Of a stretch of DNA of 64,000 nucleotides, positions 40,340 to 48,815 are shown piece by piece (the stretch's first letter is position 1; every line of letters begins with the position of its first letter). A model generated the notes under the pieces. That model was not told the DNA's origin, made no database searches, and saw nothing but the letters and a program-made list of their open reading frames with translations. A program made the position numbers and the translations under genes. The stretch comes from Roseateles sp049532965 (GTDB taxonomy: Bacteria; Pseudomonadota; Gammaproteobacteria; Burkholderiales; Burkholderiaceae_C), in the NCBI RefSeq assembly GCF_049532965.1, contig NZ_CP186694.1, positions 3,348,001-3,412,000 on the forward strand. Direction: 5' to 3'.

Positions 40340-41871
40340 TTCATCAGCACCTTGCCGGAGGTCGACGTCAACGGCGCGTTCGAGATCAGCGTCCCGCCCA
40401 CCGTCGACTGCGTGCCCGCCGCGCCGCTGTAGGCGTACAGCGCCGTGCGCAGCCCGGTGCCTTCGGGCCAGTTGAAGTCGACGCTCTGGCCGTCGGCGAG
40501 TTCACCGCTGTCGAACAGCCGCACGCCCGCGCTGCTGAACAACTGCAGCTTCAGCCGCCCGCCGCCGGTCGTGCGCGCGGTCAGCCTGTAGGACGTGCCC
40601 GCCGCCGGCTTGGCCCAGACCACCGAGCTGATCACCCGGCTGCTGTAGTTGACCTGGATCACGTCGGCCGAGGCCGTCGGAAACACCACCGCCTGCTTCC
40701 AGGTCTCGTACACCCCGGCCGGGCTGCCGCGCTGCAGCGACCACTGGCCGCGCATCGACAGCAGGTTGAGCCGCTGCTCGGGAATGACCGACTGGTTGTT
40801 GCCGTCCACCCACCCCGACACGCTCATGACCTGCCGCAGCGACTGGCGGATGCGGTCCAGCTGCGTGGCGGTCTCGTTGTCCCAGCCGTTCGGCATCAGG
40901 TTGAAGTTGCTGCCGTTCTCGACGTAGATCACGAACGGCGTGCCGGTGTTGCGGTCGACGACGTAGGCGCCGTGGCGCTTGAGCGTTTCCGCGACCTTGC
41001 GCAGCTTGAGGTTCTGGATGGACGCGGTGTCGAAGCTCGACGGGAGCATCAACAGCGCGCCCTGCGGAATGCCGCCGGTGTTGGTCGTCGCCGCGTTGGC
41101 GTCCGCCGAGGTCGCCGGGAAGATGTACGGCACCTGCGCGCTGAGGCCGTTGAAGGTCAGCGACATCGCCAGCGCGTGGCGGTAGTAGGGCTGGCCGTCG
41201 TCGATCTCGGCCTTGCGGATGATGCCGCCGATGGCCGGCACGCCGACGGCCCGCGCGCCCATGTAGTAATGGCCCGGCTCCCCGAACCCGCGGCCGGCCA
41301 GCGGCGCCCATGCGTACTGGCTGGCGCGCCAGACGCCGTTCGTGTCCTGGCGCAGTTGCAGGAACGAGTGCACGATGCCCATGGCCTCGTCGATGATGTC
41401 CGCGTGGCCGTCGGAGCCGGCCGCGGGCTTCACGCCGGCGGGCCAGCGCGGGATGACGATGGTCGGCCGGTAGGCCTCATGGTCGGGATCCCAGACGCCC
41501 TGCTGGCCCGACAGCGGATACACGGTCACCGACGGGTCGGTGGACGAAGCCTTGAACGCGCCCGTGGACCAGGTGCCCTCGGCCAGCGTGGGGTAGTACT
41601 GCGAGGTCGGGATCGTGAAGGTGCCCAGCACCGGATTGACCGGCCGCAGGTTCCACGGCGAATAGGTCGCGAACGGCAGGTTGAACGTGCCGTAATTCGG
41701 CGCGGTCTGCGCGGCGGCGGAGCCGGCGGCCAGCGCGAGCAGCATGCCGGCCGCCACGGCTGCCAGGCGCCTGGACAGCACGGGTTTGCGGCGGTACCGG
41801 CGGCCGGGGCCCAGGATGGGCGCGTGGCCGGAGCCTCGGACGACCACGGGATGGGGCGATGACAGCTTCAT
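40336..41871 (-). CDS. Secreted protein of unknown function, EPS-locus paralogue 1
   Basis: A 511-residue protein with a signal peptide (about residues 33-55, ending AGSAAAQ) behind a 32-residue basic leader. The mature protein aligns with paralogue 2 throughout, at roughly 45% identity by eye. Shared blocks are SPWNLRPVNPVLG, GTWSTGAF, WDPDHEAYRP, GSDGHADIID, GIVHSFLQL, QYAWAPLAGRGFG, GGIIRKAEIDDG, YRHALAMSLTF, FPATSAD, GALLMLP and VVDRNTGTPFVIYVE, then a beta-rich end with FDSGELADGQ. Conserved His, Asp, Trp and Tyr suggest an enzyme acting on the polymer, but this is unproven. The start is certain: AAGGAGGT precedes the ATG at 41871. It lies one base after the acyltransferase stop. Confidence 0.8.
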   Translation of the reverse strand: MKLSSPHPVVVRGSGHAPILGPGRRYRRKPVLSRRLAAVAAGMLLALAAGSAAAQTAPNYGTFNLPFATYSPWNLRPVNPVLGTFTIPTSQYYPTLAEGTWSTGAFKASSTDPSVTVYPLSGQQGVWDPDHEAYRPTIVIPRWPAGVKPAAGSDGHADIIDEAMGIVHSFLQLRQDTNGVWRASQYAWAPLAGRGFGEPGHYYMGARAVGVPAIGGIIRKAEIDDGQPYYRHALAMSLTFNGLSAQVPYIFPATSADANAATTNTGGIPQGALLMLPSSFDTASIQNLKLRKVAETLKRHGAYVVDRNTGTPFVIYVENGSNFNLMPNGWDNETATQLDRIRQSLRQVMSVSGWVDGNNQSVIPEQRLNLLSMRGQWSLQRGSPAGVYETWKQAVVFPTASADVIQVNYSSRVISSVVWAKPAAGTSYRLTARTTGGGRLKLQLFSSAGVRLFDSGELADGQSVDFNWPEGTGLRTALYAYSGAAGTQSTVGGTLISNAPLTSTSGKVLMK

Positions 41872-41872
41872 T

Positions 41873-42958
41873 TCATACCTCCTTCAGCCGCCGGCCGCGC
41901 CCTGCCCCGAGGCGCTTGGCCAGCTCATTGAAGCGCCGTTCCACCTGGAAGGTGGAGACGTGCGCGATGCCGAAGACCACCAGCAGCAGCAGCGGTCGCT
42001 TGAGGTATTTGGTCCAGAGATCGCCGCTGCCCAGCCAGGTGGCCGCCACGGGCAGGTGCCACACATAAAGGGCATAGGAAACAGAGGCGATATAGGCAAA
42101 TGCGGCTCCCCCCAGCCAGCGCGACAGCCAGTGCCCCGGCTGCATCATCAGCGCGCCGACAAAGGCGGCAGCGGCGTACGGCCGCAGGAAGCTCAGCGGG
42201 TAGACGCTGTGGCCGGACACCAGGCTGCAGGCCAGCAGGACGGCCAGCGCCAGCGGGATCGCGCCCGGGCGGCCCAGCACCTCGCGGGCGGTCGCCACAT
42301 GGCGCGACTGCATCAGCAGCGCCAGGCAGGCGCCTGCCAGCAGGTCGTCGGCGCGGAACCAGGTGATGCTGCCCACCGTCGACTGGTTCACCACCCGCAG
42401 CACCGTCACCAGGACCAGCAGCGCCGGAAACAGCCACCAGATCGCGCGCACGCGCAGCCACAGCATCACCGCGGCGAGCAGGTAGAACTGGACCTCGACG
42501 CACAGGCTCCAGAAATGGTCGATCGGCCAGACCAGCCGCTGCGGCGGCAGGTTGGCATAGAAGAGCAGGTAGCTGGCCGCCGTCTCCAGGTCCACCGGCA
42601 TGAACCACCACACCACGGCCAGGCAGATCCAGGCCGCCGGCACGACGCGCAGCAGGCGGCGCGCGACGAAGTTCGCCACCGGCGGCTGCTTCAGCAACTG
42701 CTGCGTGATCAGGTAGCCGGACAGGATGAAGAACAGCGCCATCCCGAACATGCCCAGCGAGTCGTTCAGCGAATGACCGGCCACGCGCAGCGGGAACAGG
42801 TGGGTCCACAGGACCGCCAGGATGCTGACCGCGCGCACGCCGTCGAGCACCGGCTGGCGGCCGCCTTCGGGGCCGCCGGCGCCACCGGCCGGACTGGGCG
42901 GATGCGCCGGGCTGGCGGCGGGCGGTATCGCGGCGCGGGTCGCTGCGTCGTGGCTCAT
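41873..42958 (-). CDS. Acyltransferase family 3 membrane protein
   Basis: A 361-residue integral membrane protein with about 10 hydrophobic segments. Diagnostic blocks are LDGVRAVSILAVLWTHLFPL, GMFGMALFFILSGYLITQQLL and the second signature IDHFWSLCVEVQFYLLAAVML. It probably acetylates the polymer or its lipid-linked unit. A 36-residue Pro/Ala-rich leader precedes the first helix. The start overlaps the polymerase stop by four bases (ATGA). This is the third acyltransferase-3 of the locus, and the one most tightly linked to the polymerase. Confidence 0.92.
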   Translation of the reverse strand: MSHDAATRAAIPPAASPAHPPSPAGGAGGPEGGRQPVLDGVRAVSILAVLWTHLFPLRVAGHSLNDSLGMFGMALFFILSGYLITQQLLKQPPVANFVARRLLRVVPAAWICLAVVWWFMPVDLETAASYLLFYANLPPQRLVWPIDHFWSLCVEVQFYLLAAVMLWLRVRAIWWLFPALLVLVTVLRVVNQSTVGSITWFRADDLLAGACLALLMQSRHVATAREVLGRPGAIPLALAVLLACSLVSGHSVYPLSFLRPYAAAAFVGALMMQPGHWLSRWLGGAAFAYIASVSYALYVWHLPVAATWLGSGDLWTKYLKRPLLLLVVFGIAHVSTFQVERRFNELAKRLGAGRGRRLKEV

Positions 42959-44535
42959 CGGTACCGGCCTCCCCCGGTCAATCGCGGCAGCCGCGCGAGC
43001 GCCGGCGCCGGTACCTGTGGCGGTACCTCTGGCGCTGGCGCATCCGGCGTGGCCGGACGGGATTCAGGCGGCGGGCGGTACTTGCTGGGCCGGATGCCCC
43101 ACGGGCGGGACTTGCGGCGCTCGCCGGCGCCGGCGATGCGGCAAGCCAGCGCGCAGATCGCGCCCATCGTCAGCCAGAAGTACCAGTTGTAGATCAGGTA
43201 GGCCAGCATGTTGTCGGACAGCGAGACCAGGAAGTTGGCCCCCAGCAGCGACAAGCCGATCAGCGCCAGCAGCGGGCGCGCGCGCCACAGCGTCGCGATC
43301 ATCCGGCCGGTGCGCCAGTACACCCAGACGAACGCGATCAGGCCGATCGCGCCCAGCTCGAAGAACACCTGCACCGCGGCGCTGTGCGCGCCCCACTTCA
43401 CCCGGCCGGCCATCGAGAAGAAGGTCGAGGACAGTTCCTGGAAGGACTCCGCGCCGTACCCCGTCAGGTAGCGCTTGGGGGACATCCAGGTCAGCGCCTC
43501 TTCCCACAGCAGCTTGCGCCATGCGAAGGAATTGAGCTGCGCGTACTGCACCACCTCGTTGCCCTGGGTGATGCCCATGACGCGCTCCCGCACCTCGGGG
43601 ATCAGCATCGACAGCATCCCGCCGATGGCGAGGTAGACCAGGTAGCGGCGTTCACGGAACAGCCCGTAGACGACGAACAGGAACACGACCGAGATCCAGG
43701 CGCTGCGCGTCTTGGTCGCGAACAGCAGCCCGATCAGCAGCAGCATGTAGCCGACCACCGCAAACAGCGTGACCGGCTGGCGGCCGATCTGGCCGCTCTT
43801 CCAGCGGTAAAGGAGGACACCCAGGCACAGCACGAGATAGAACGCCAGGATGTTGGCGTGGGGGAACGGGCCGCCATAGCGGCCGGCGCCGGATTCGAGG
43901 CCGTCCACGATACCCGCCGTGCGGCCGAGCCCGATGTAAACCAGGGTAACCAGTGCGACAGGGACCGACGACCAGGTGACCAACCTCAGCAGCTTGTTGA
44001 GATCCGCTTCCGACGTCACCAGGTAGAAGCTCACCAGGAACAGCGCCACCACCGACAGCTGGCCCAGGTAGAGACGGATTGCCTGCACCTTCTCCGGCGA
44101 GTAGAGGATGCCCAGCGCCTGCATCGCCACGAACGGCAGCCAGATGAGCCAGGCGGCGCGCGGCACGCGCCTGGGATCGCGCGAGATGATCAGGCCCGCC
44201 AGCAGGATGACCAGCGCATTGAGCAAGCCGCCCAGCCCGCCGATCGCGGCCAGGCGCGTCTCCTCGAAGATCGGGTTGGCGCCGGCCCGCACCAGCAGCA
44301 CGACCATGAGGAAGGCCTCGCGGCTGTAGAAGAACAGGAAGGCCGTCAGCAGCATCACCGGCAGCACGATCAGCAGCGCCGGCTTGTCCGGCGCGAGCGT
44401 GCTCACCATCACCGTCAGGTAGCCGATCGCGACCGCCCCGGCCGCCAACCCCGTCAGCCCGGTCCAGTTGGTGCCGTCCATGCCGGCGCGCCAACCGCGC
44501 CAGGCGCCCTTCATGCCTTCGAACACGCGTGTCAC
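42955..44535 (-). CDS. O-antigen polymerase/ligase-like membrane protein (Wzy)
   Basis: A 526-residue membrane protein with 11-12 hydrophobic segments and a large periplasmic loop (about 320-400), of the O-antigen ligase/Wzy superfamily. The signature is in the loop: GAESFQELSSTFFSMAGRVKWGAHS, the H-containing motif before a hydrophobic helix (VFFELGAIGLIAFVWV), preceded by SWISVVFLF-type helices. It is the predicted polymerase of the EPS repeat unit, beside exosortase B and EpsI. The C-terminal 55 residues are Pro/Arg-rich and cytoplasmic. The start is GTG at 44535, with GAGGGC upstream; a 70-bp gap separates it from epsI. Confidence 0.85.
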   Translation of the reverse strand: MTRVFEGMKGAWRGWRAGMDGTNWTGLTGLAAGAVAIGYLTVMVSTLAPDKPALLIVLPVMLLTAFLFFYSREAFLMVVLLVRAGANPIFEETRLAAIGGLGGLLNALVILLAGLIISRDPRRVPRAAWLIWLPFVAMQALGILYSPEKVQAIRLYLGQLSVVALFLVSFYLVTSEADLNKLLRLVTWSSVPVALVTLVYIGLGRTAGIVDGLESGAGRYGGPFPHANILAFYLVLCLGVLLYRWKSGQIGRQPVTLFAVVGYMLLLIGLLFATKTRSAWISVVFLFVVYGLFRERRYLVYLAIGGMLSMLIPEVRERVMGITQGNEVVQYAQLNSFAWRKLLWEEALTWMSPKRYLTGYGAESFQELSSTFFSMAGRVKWGAHSAAVQVFFELGAIGLIAFVWVYWRTGRMIATLWRARPLLALIGLSLLGANFLVSLSDNMLAYLIYNWYFWLTMGAICALACRIAGAGERRKSRPWGIRPSKYRPPPESRPATPDAPAPEVPPQVPAPALARLPRLTGGGRYR

Positions 44536-44605
44536 GCCGCCCTCGTCTCTCGTCCAGTCCCGCTCGCCGTCATGCGTGCTCGTCCGTTCTCTTGCCGCGG
44601 CGCGG

Positions 44606-45358
44606 TCATCGCACCAGCATCGCCCGCGTGGAGGCGGGCACTGCGGCGACCAGCTCGGACAGGAACGACGCCATCAGCGCCTGCGACTGCGCTTCCGCGC
44701 CCGGCTGGGGCAGCCGCTGCGAGGCACGCACCAGCATCCCGTCGGGGATGCGGCCGCGGAAGCCCTCGTTCAGGATGTACCAGCGCGCCGCCATGCCGTC
44801 GCCGCCGTACTGCTCGCCGATGCGGATCCAGTAGCGCACCGCCTCGTAGCCGCCGCCGCGCGCCTCGGTGAGGATCTCGGTCGTCGGCACCGGCGCGGCG
44901 CGCGCGGGCGTCGGGATCGCCGGGCCCGGCCCGAGCTTGCGCACGTTGAAGCCCTGCGCCGGATAGCAGACCTCGGGCCGGTGCACCTTCACGTCCTGCC
45001 GCTGGCGCTCGCCCCAGGCCAGCGCCAGCATGATCTGCTGGCCATGGCTGTTCACGTAGGTGCGCATCACCGTCTGGTCGTAGGGCTGCTCCTGCACCGT
45101 CTCGACGCCCTGCGACACGTCGACCTGCGGCGTGGAATCCTGGATCGCGCGCCAGTCGCCGAAGGCCTTGGGCACGGTGGCATCCAGGCTCGGCGCCCCC
45201 TGCATCGCCTGCAGGCGCGGCGTGGCCAGCCACGCGCCCGCGGCGGCGGCCAGCATCAGCACGACGCCGGCGACGCACACGCCCAGCGGCAGCCGCGGCA
45301 GGCGGTTCACCGGCGGCACCGGCGCGGCCGGCGGCATCGACGTGGAACTCGTGTTCAT
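44606..45358 (-). CDS. epsI: EpsI family protein, exosortase-B associated
   Basis: A 250-residue protein with one N-terminal membrane segment (about 24-46) and a periplasmic domain of the EpsI/DUF3485 type. The diagnostic motif is HRPEVCYPAQGFNVRK, with the conserved H-x-PE-x-CYP. VRYWIRIGEQY follows. EpsI-type proteins accompany exosortases in EPS and PEP-CTERM systems; their role is unknown. The ATG at 45358 has GGGGA seven bases upstream; the ORF extends further to 45589 but not in a conserved way. It lies 35 bp after the exosortase gene. Confidence 0.92.
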   Translation of the reverse strand: MNTSSTSMPPAAPVPPVNRLPRLPLGVCVAGVVLMLAAAAGAWLATPRLQAMQGAPSLDATVPKAFGDWRAIQDSTPQVDVSQGVETVQEQPYDQTVMRTYVNSHGQQIMLALAWGERQRQDVKVHRPEVCYPAQGFNVRKLGPGPAIPTPARAAPVPTTEILTEARGGGYEAVRYWIRIGEQYGGDGMAARWYILNEGFRGRIPDGMLVRASQRLPQPGAEAQSQALMASFLSELVAAVPASTRAMLVR

Positions 45359-45393
45359 CGGCAATTCCCCATGCACAAAACGCGCCGGAGCGC

Positions 45394-46320
45394 TCAGGCG
45401 GCCCGGCCGCGCAGGCGGTCCCAGCGCAGCGACAGCTGCCGCAGCAGGCCGTCGACGACGACGATCAGCATCAGCGCCGTCAGGAACAGCACCATGCCGG
45501 AGAACTCGTGCATGAAGCCCTGCCCCACGTCGTCGCCGAGGTGGTAGGTGAGGAGCGCCAGGATCAGGATGCGCACCACGTTGGAGCAATACGAGATCGG
45601 CACGATCAGCACCGCCAGCGTGATGTTGCGGAACACCGATTCATGCCGCACGACATTCATGTAGAGCAGGCCCAGCGCCTCGAGCGTGAACAGCGAGTTC
45701 AGGCCCGCGCAGGCGTCCGCCACCAGCAGCTGGTAGGAGCCGATCTGCAGGATCACGCCGGCGCGCGCGACCGGATAGCCCAGCGCGTACATCAGGTGCT
45801 CGGCGCCCCACGAGGCGGCGATCTTCATCGGCTGCGTGATCACGTCGACGATGGACGCCGGCAGCGGCACCGCGAAGAGCAGCAGGAAGAAGGCGAACCA
45901 GTAGCGCCGGGCCAGTGCGGGACCGAACAGCAGCAGCGCCAGGCCCAGCAGCACCGGCAGCAGCGAGCCCATCTCCAGGATGGCCAGCGACTGCGAGCGA
46001 CCCAGCACGTACGCGGCCAGGCCGACCAGCAGCATCGCCCAGCCGAGCACCGGCGCGGGGCGCGGCTGGAAGGACTCGCCCTGCCCGGCCAGGCGGCGCG
46101 TCTGGAAATAGAAGTACCAGGCCGACAGCGCCAGCACGATCGGCCCATGCGAGTTGCGGTCCCCGCGCCAGGGGCCGCGCATGAAGTCGACGATGGTCGG
46201 CACGTACAGCGCGAGCAGCCCGGCCGCGAGCACCAGCAGCGCCACCCGGTTGGCCGCCCAGAAGCCGGGACCGAGGCGTCCCGGCGACCCGGCAAAGAGA
46301 TTGCGCGACATCACTTTCAC
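45394..46320 (-). CDS. epsH: Exosortase B (XrtB/EpsH)
   Basis: A 308-residue integral membrane cysteine protease/transpeptidase with about eight hydrophobic segments. The catalytic triad expected for exosortases is present: Cys204 in ADACAGLNSL, Arg250 in SNVVRILIL and His271 in HEFSGMVLF. Exosortases process PEP-CTERM-tailed proteins; the B type is found with EPS loci. No PEP-CTERM protein is encoded in the window. The start is GTG at 46320 (AGGGAT upstream) or ATG at 46311; both precede the conserved part. It is flanked by epsI and, 107 bp upstream, epsG. Confidence 0.95.
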   Translation of the reverse strand: MKVMSRNLFAGSPGRLGPGFWAANRVALLVLAAGLLALYVPTIVDFMRGPWRGDRNSHGPIVLALSAWYFYFQTRRLAGQGESFQPRPAPVLGWAMLLVGLAAYVLGRSQSLAILEMGSLLPVLLGLALLLFGPALARRYWFAFFLLLFAVPLPASIVDVITQPMKIAASWGAEHLMYALGYPVARAGVILQIGSYQLLVADACAGLNSLFTLEALGLLYMNVVRHESVFRNITLAVLIVPISYCSNVVRILILALLTYHLGDDVGQGFMHEFSGMVLFLTALMLIVVVDGLLRQLSLRWDRLRGRAA

Positions 46321-46427
46321 TGCGATCCCTGCTCAAGCGTCAGACAAGCGAAGACCCGCCGGCCCAGGCCGGACGTGTCTCCATGCGAGAGGCTCTGCGG
46401 CCCTTGGACGACCGGGGAGGACCCCGG

Positions 46428-47336
46428 TCAATACTGGTTCATCACCGTGCCGATCAGCGTCGTGCTGACGCCGTCGAGACTGTCGGTCAGCTCCTGCAGC
46501 GCGACCACGCGCGACTGGTTCTGGCGGGCCAGCACCAGCGCGGCGCCGCAGCGCGCGGCGACGATGGCCGCATCCGCGCCGTACTGCCCCGCCGAGGTGT
46601 CCACGATGACGTGGTCGAACTTGCCGGCCAGCTCGCGCATCAGCATGCCGAAGGCCGGCCGCTCCAGCAACTCCACCGGGTTGGGCGGCACCGCGCCGAC
46701 CGGCAGGACGAACAGGCTGTTCATGCCCTCCACCTGCTGGATCACGCGGGGCTCGCTGCGACCCGACAGGATCGAGGACAGGCCGGCCTGGTTGCTCACG
46801 TCGAAGATCTCGTGCTGGCGCGGACGGCGCAGGTCCGCGTCGACCAGCAGCGTGCGGCCGCCGAGTTGCGCCAGCGTGACGGCCAGGTTCGCCGAGAAGT
46901 AACTCTTTCCGTCCTGCGTGTCGGGGCTGATGATGGCCAGCGCGCGGCGCGCTTCGCCGTCGCGGTAGAGCCGCATCATGATCTGGCTGCGGATCGCCCG
47001 GAAGACTTCCGCCTGGCCCGAGAACGGCGTGTTCAGCGCCACGAGCTCCGGGCTGCGCGCCTTGCGCTCGCTCGGCGCATAGGGGTAGTGGAACTGCTTG
47101 GAGAGCGCCTCCAGCACATCCTCGGCATTCGCATAGCCCAGCGCCACCGCGGCCTCGCCGAAGCGGATGCCGCGCTCGCGCTGGTACTGCAGCACGCGCT
47201 CCACCTGGTCGGCGCTGAGGTTGCGGGTCTCGGCGATGATCGCGCCGATCGAGCGGTCGTGAACGCCGCCAGGAGGTTTGTTCGGTGCGTCCACGGGCTT
47301 GCTGTAGGCGATGGGTTCCTTGAGGTCGGACATCAC
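46428..47336 (-). CDS. epsG: EpsG: chain-length-determinant tyrosine kinase-like ATPase
   Basis: A 302-residue cytoplasmic P-loop protein of the BY-kinase/ParA-like family that pairs with EpsF to control chain length. Residues about 28-90 form a helical domain resembling the N-terminal domain of type II secretion ATPases (LSADQVERVLQYQRERGIRF). The Walker A is DTQDGKSYFSANLA (Lys144), with the first Gly of the classical motif replaced; Walker A' is LLVDADLRRP and Walker B is HVIVDTSA. No C-terminal tyrosine cluster is visible (it ends GTVMNQY). The GTG start (47336) overlaps the epsF stop by four bases; ATG at 47333 is the alternative. Confidence 0.92.
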   Translation of the reverse strand: MMSDLKEPIAYSKPVDAPNKPPGGVHDRSIGAIIAETRNLSADQVERVLQYQRERGIRFGEAAVALGYANAEDVLEALSKQFHYPYAPSERKARSPELVALNTPFSGQAEVFRAIRSQIMMRLYRDGEARRALAIISPDTQDGKSYFSANLAVTLAQLGGRTLLVDADLRRPRQHEIFDVSNQAGLSSILSGRSEPRVIQQVEGMNSLFVLPVGAVPPNPVELLERPAFGMLMRELAGKFDHVIVDTSAGQYGADAAIVAARCGAALVLARQNQSRVVALQELTDSLDGVSTTLIGTVMNQY

Positions 47337-48748
47337 GCGGCTCCCCGGCTGGTGGCATGTCCGAGCAGGCGGCGCTCGACCGATGGCAGCGAGCTGGGCT
47401 GGCGCTTGCCCGGCGCGGGCAGCACGCCCAGCATCGGCAGCGGCAGCACCGCCATCACGTCGTCGGCGTCGCGCACCTTGCGGTCGCGCAGTTCCAGCAG
47501 CAGCGCGATGCCCACCGCCAGGATCACGCCGGCCACGAAGGCCAGCGCGGTGTTCAGGCCGATGCGCGGCGACGCGGGCGCGCGCGGCGGCGTCGCCTCG
47601 GTCAGCACGTTGACGTTGCTCTGCGTCGTCTGGCTTTCCAGGCTGGTCTGGTTCAGGCGCGTGGTGATGTTCTCGTAGGCGCGCTGCGCGCTCTCGACCT
47701 CGCGCATCAGGCCGCTGGCCTCGTCGCGCGCCAGCTTCAGCTTGGCGACCTTCTCGCGCTGCGCGTCCAGTTGCGCGCGGGTCTCGGCCTCGCGCTGCTT
47801 GTTGATGTTGTTGGTGGCGGCCACCGCGCCGGTGACGCGCGAGGTCTCCGCGCGCAGCTTGGCGCGCGTGTCGGCCACCGCGGCCTTGGCCTCGATCACC
47901 TGCGGGTGGTTGTCGCCGTAGCGGGTGCTCAGTTGCTGCAGCTGCGCCTCGGCGCGGCTGACGTCGGCCTTCAGCTGCGAGACGACCGGGTTGGCCAGCA
48001 CGTCGGGCAGCGTGTCGGCACCGCGCGCGGCCTGGCCCTGGCGGCTGCCCGATTCGGACGACAGCGCCTGCAGGCCGACCAGTTGCGAGGACAGCTCGTT
48101 GAGCCGCGCGGTCTCGACGTCCATGCGCTCGTCGCTGGCCAGGATGCCGTGCTCGCGCTCATAGGCGGAGAGCTTGGCGCGCGCGGCCTCGAGTTTCTCG
48201 AGTGCGGTCTTGGCCTGGATGTCGAAGTAGCCGGCGTACTGGCGCGCCGGCTCGACGCGCAGGTCCAGCGAGGTGGCCAGGTAGGCCTTGACGAAGGCGT
48301 TGGCCATCGTCGCGGCGACCTGCGGCGACGGGGACTTGTAGGTCACCGTCAGCACGTTGCTTTCCTTGGACGGCTTGACGTCCATGTTGCCGCGCAGGCC
48401 GTCGGCGACCCACTGCTCCATCGTGCCTTCCAGCTGCGCCTCCTGCCATTGCTGACGCAGCTCGGGCAGCTCGGTCAGGCGCAGGTCGCGCACCACGCGC
48501 AGCGCGACGCGATCGCTCGCGATCACGTCGACCTGCGTGTTCATGAATGCCGGCGAGGCCAGCCCCGGATAGATCAGCGCCGAGACCGGATCGGGCTTGG
48601 CATCGACCACGACCGACGCCGCCGCCACGTAGCGCTTGGGCAGCATCAGGCTCACGCCGAGCGCCGTCAGCGTGGTCAGCGCGATCACAAGCACCACCAG
48701 CGACCAGCGGGCGCGGATGATGGACATCAATTTGCTGGGCGTCACCAT
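47333..48748 (-). CDS. epsF: EpsF: chain-length determinant / polysaccharide co-polymerase (Wzz/GumC family)
   Basis: A 471-residue inner-membrane protein with two membrane segments (about 15-35 and 420-445) bracketing a long periplasmic coiled-coil domain, the Wzz/PCP-2 topology. Residues about 215-410 carry long heptad-rich helices (SQLKADVSRAEAQLQQLSTRYGD and following). The proline-rich segment before the second helix has TPPRAPASPR. It controls polymer length and contacts EpsE and EpsG. The ATG at 48748 follows AAGGAG by five bases. It lies 67 bp after epsE; the spacer has a direct repeat of CTGCTCATCGTC. Confidence 0.95.
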   Translation of the reverse strand: MVTPSKLMSIIRARWSLVVLVIALTTLTALGVSLMLPKRYVAAASVVVDAKPDPVSALIYPGLASPAFMNTQVDVIASDRVALRVVRDLRLTELPELRQQWQEAQLEGTMEQWVADGLRGNMDVKPSKESNVLTVTYKSPSPQVAATMANAFVKAYLATSLDLRVEPARQYAGYFDIQAKTALEKLEAARAKLSAYEREHGILASDERMDVETARLNELSSQLVGLQALSSESGSRQGQAARGADTLPDVLANPVVSQLKADVSRAEAQLQQLSTRYGDNHPQVIEAKAAVADTRAKLRAETSRVTGAVAATNNINKQREAETRAQLDAQREKVAKLKLARDEASGLMREVESAQRAYENITTRLNQTSLESQTTQSNVNVLTEATPPRAPASPRIGLNTALAFVAGVILAVGIALLLELRDRKVRDADDVMAVLPLPMLGVLPAPGKRQPSSLPSVERRLLGHATSRGAA

Positions 48749-48815
48749 GCACTCCTTCGCCGGGCCCGCGACCCGGCACTGCTCATCGTCAACTGCTCAT
48801 CGTCCATGCGGCCGG

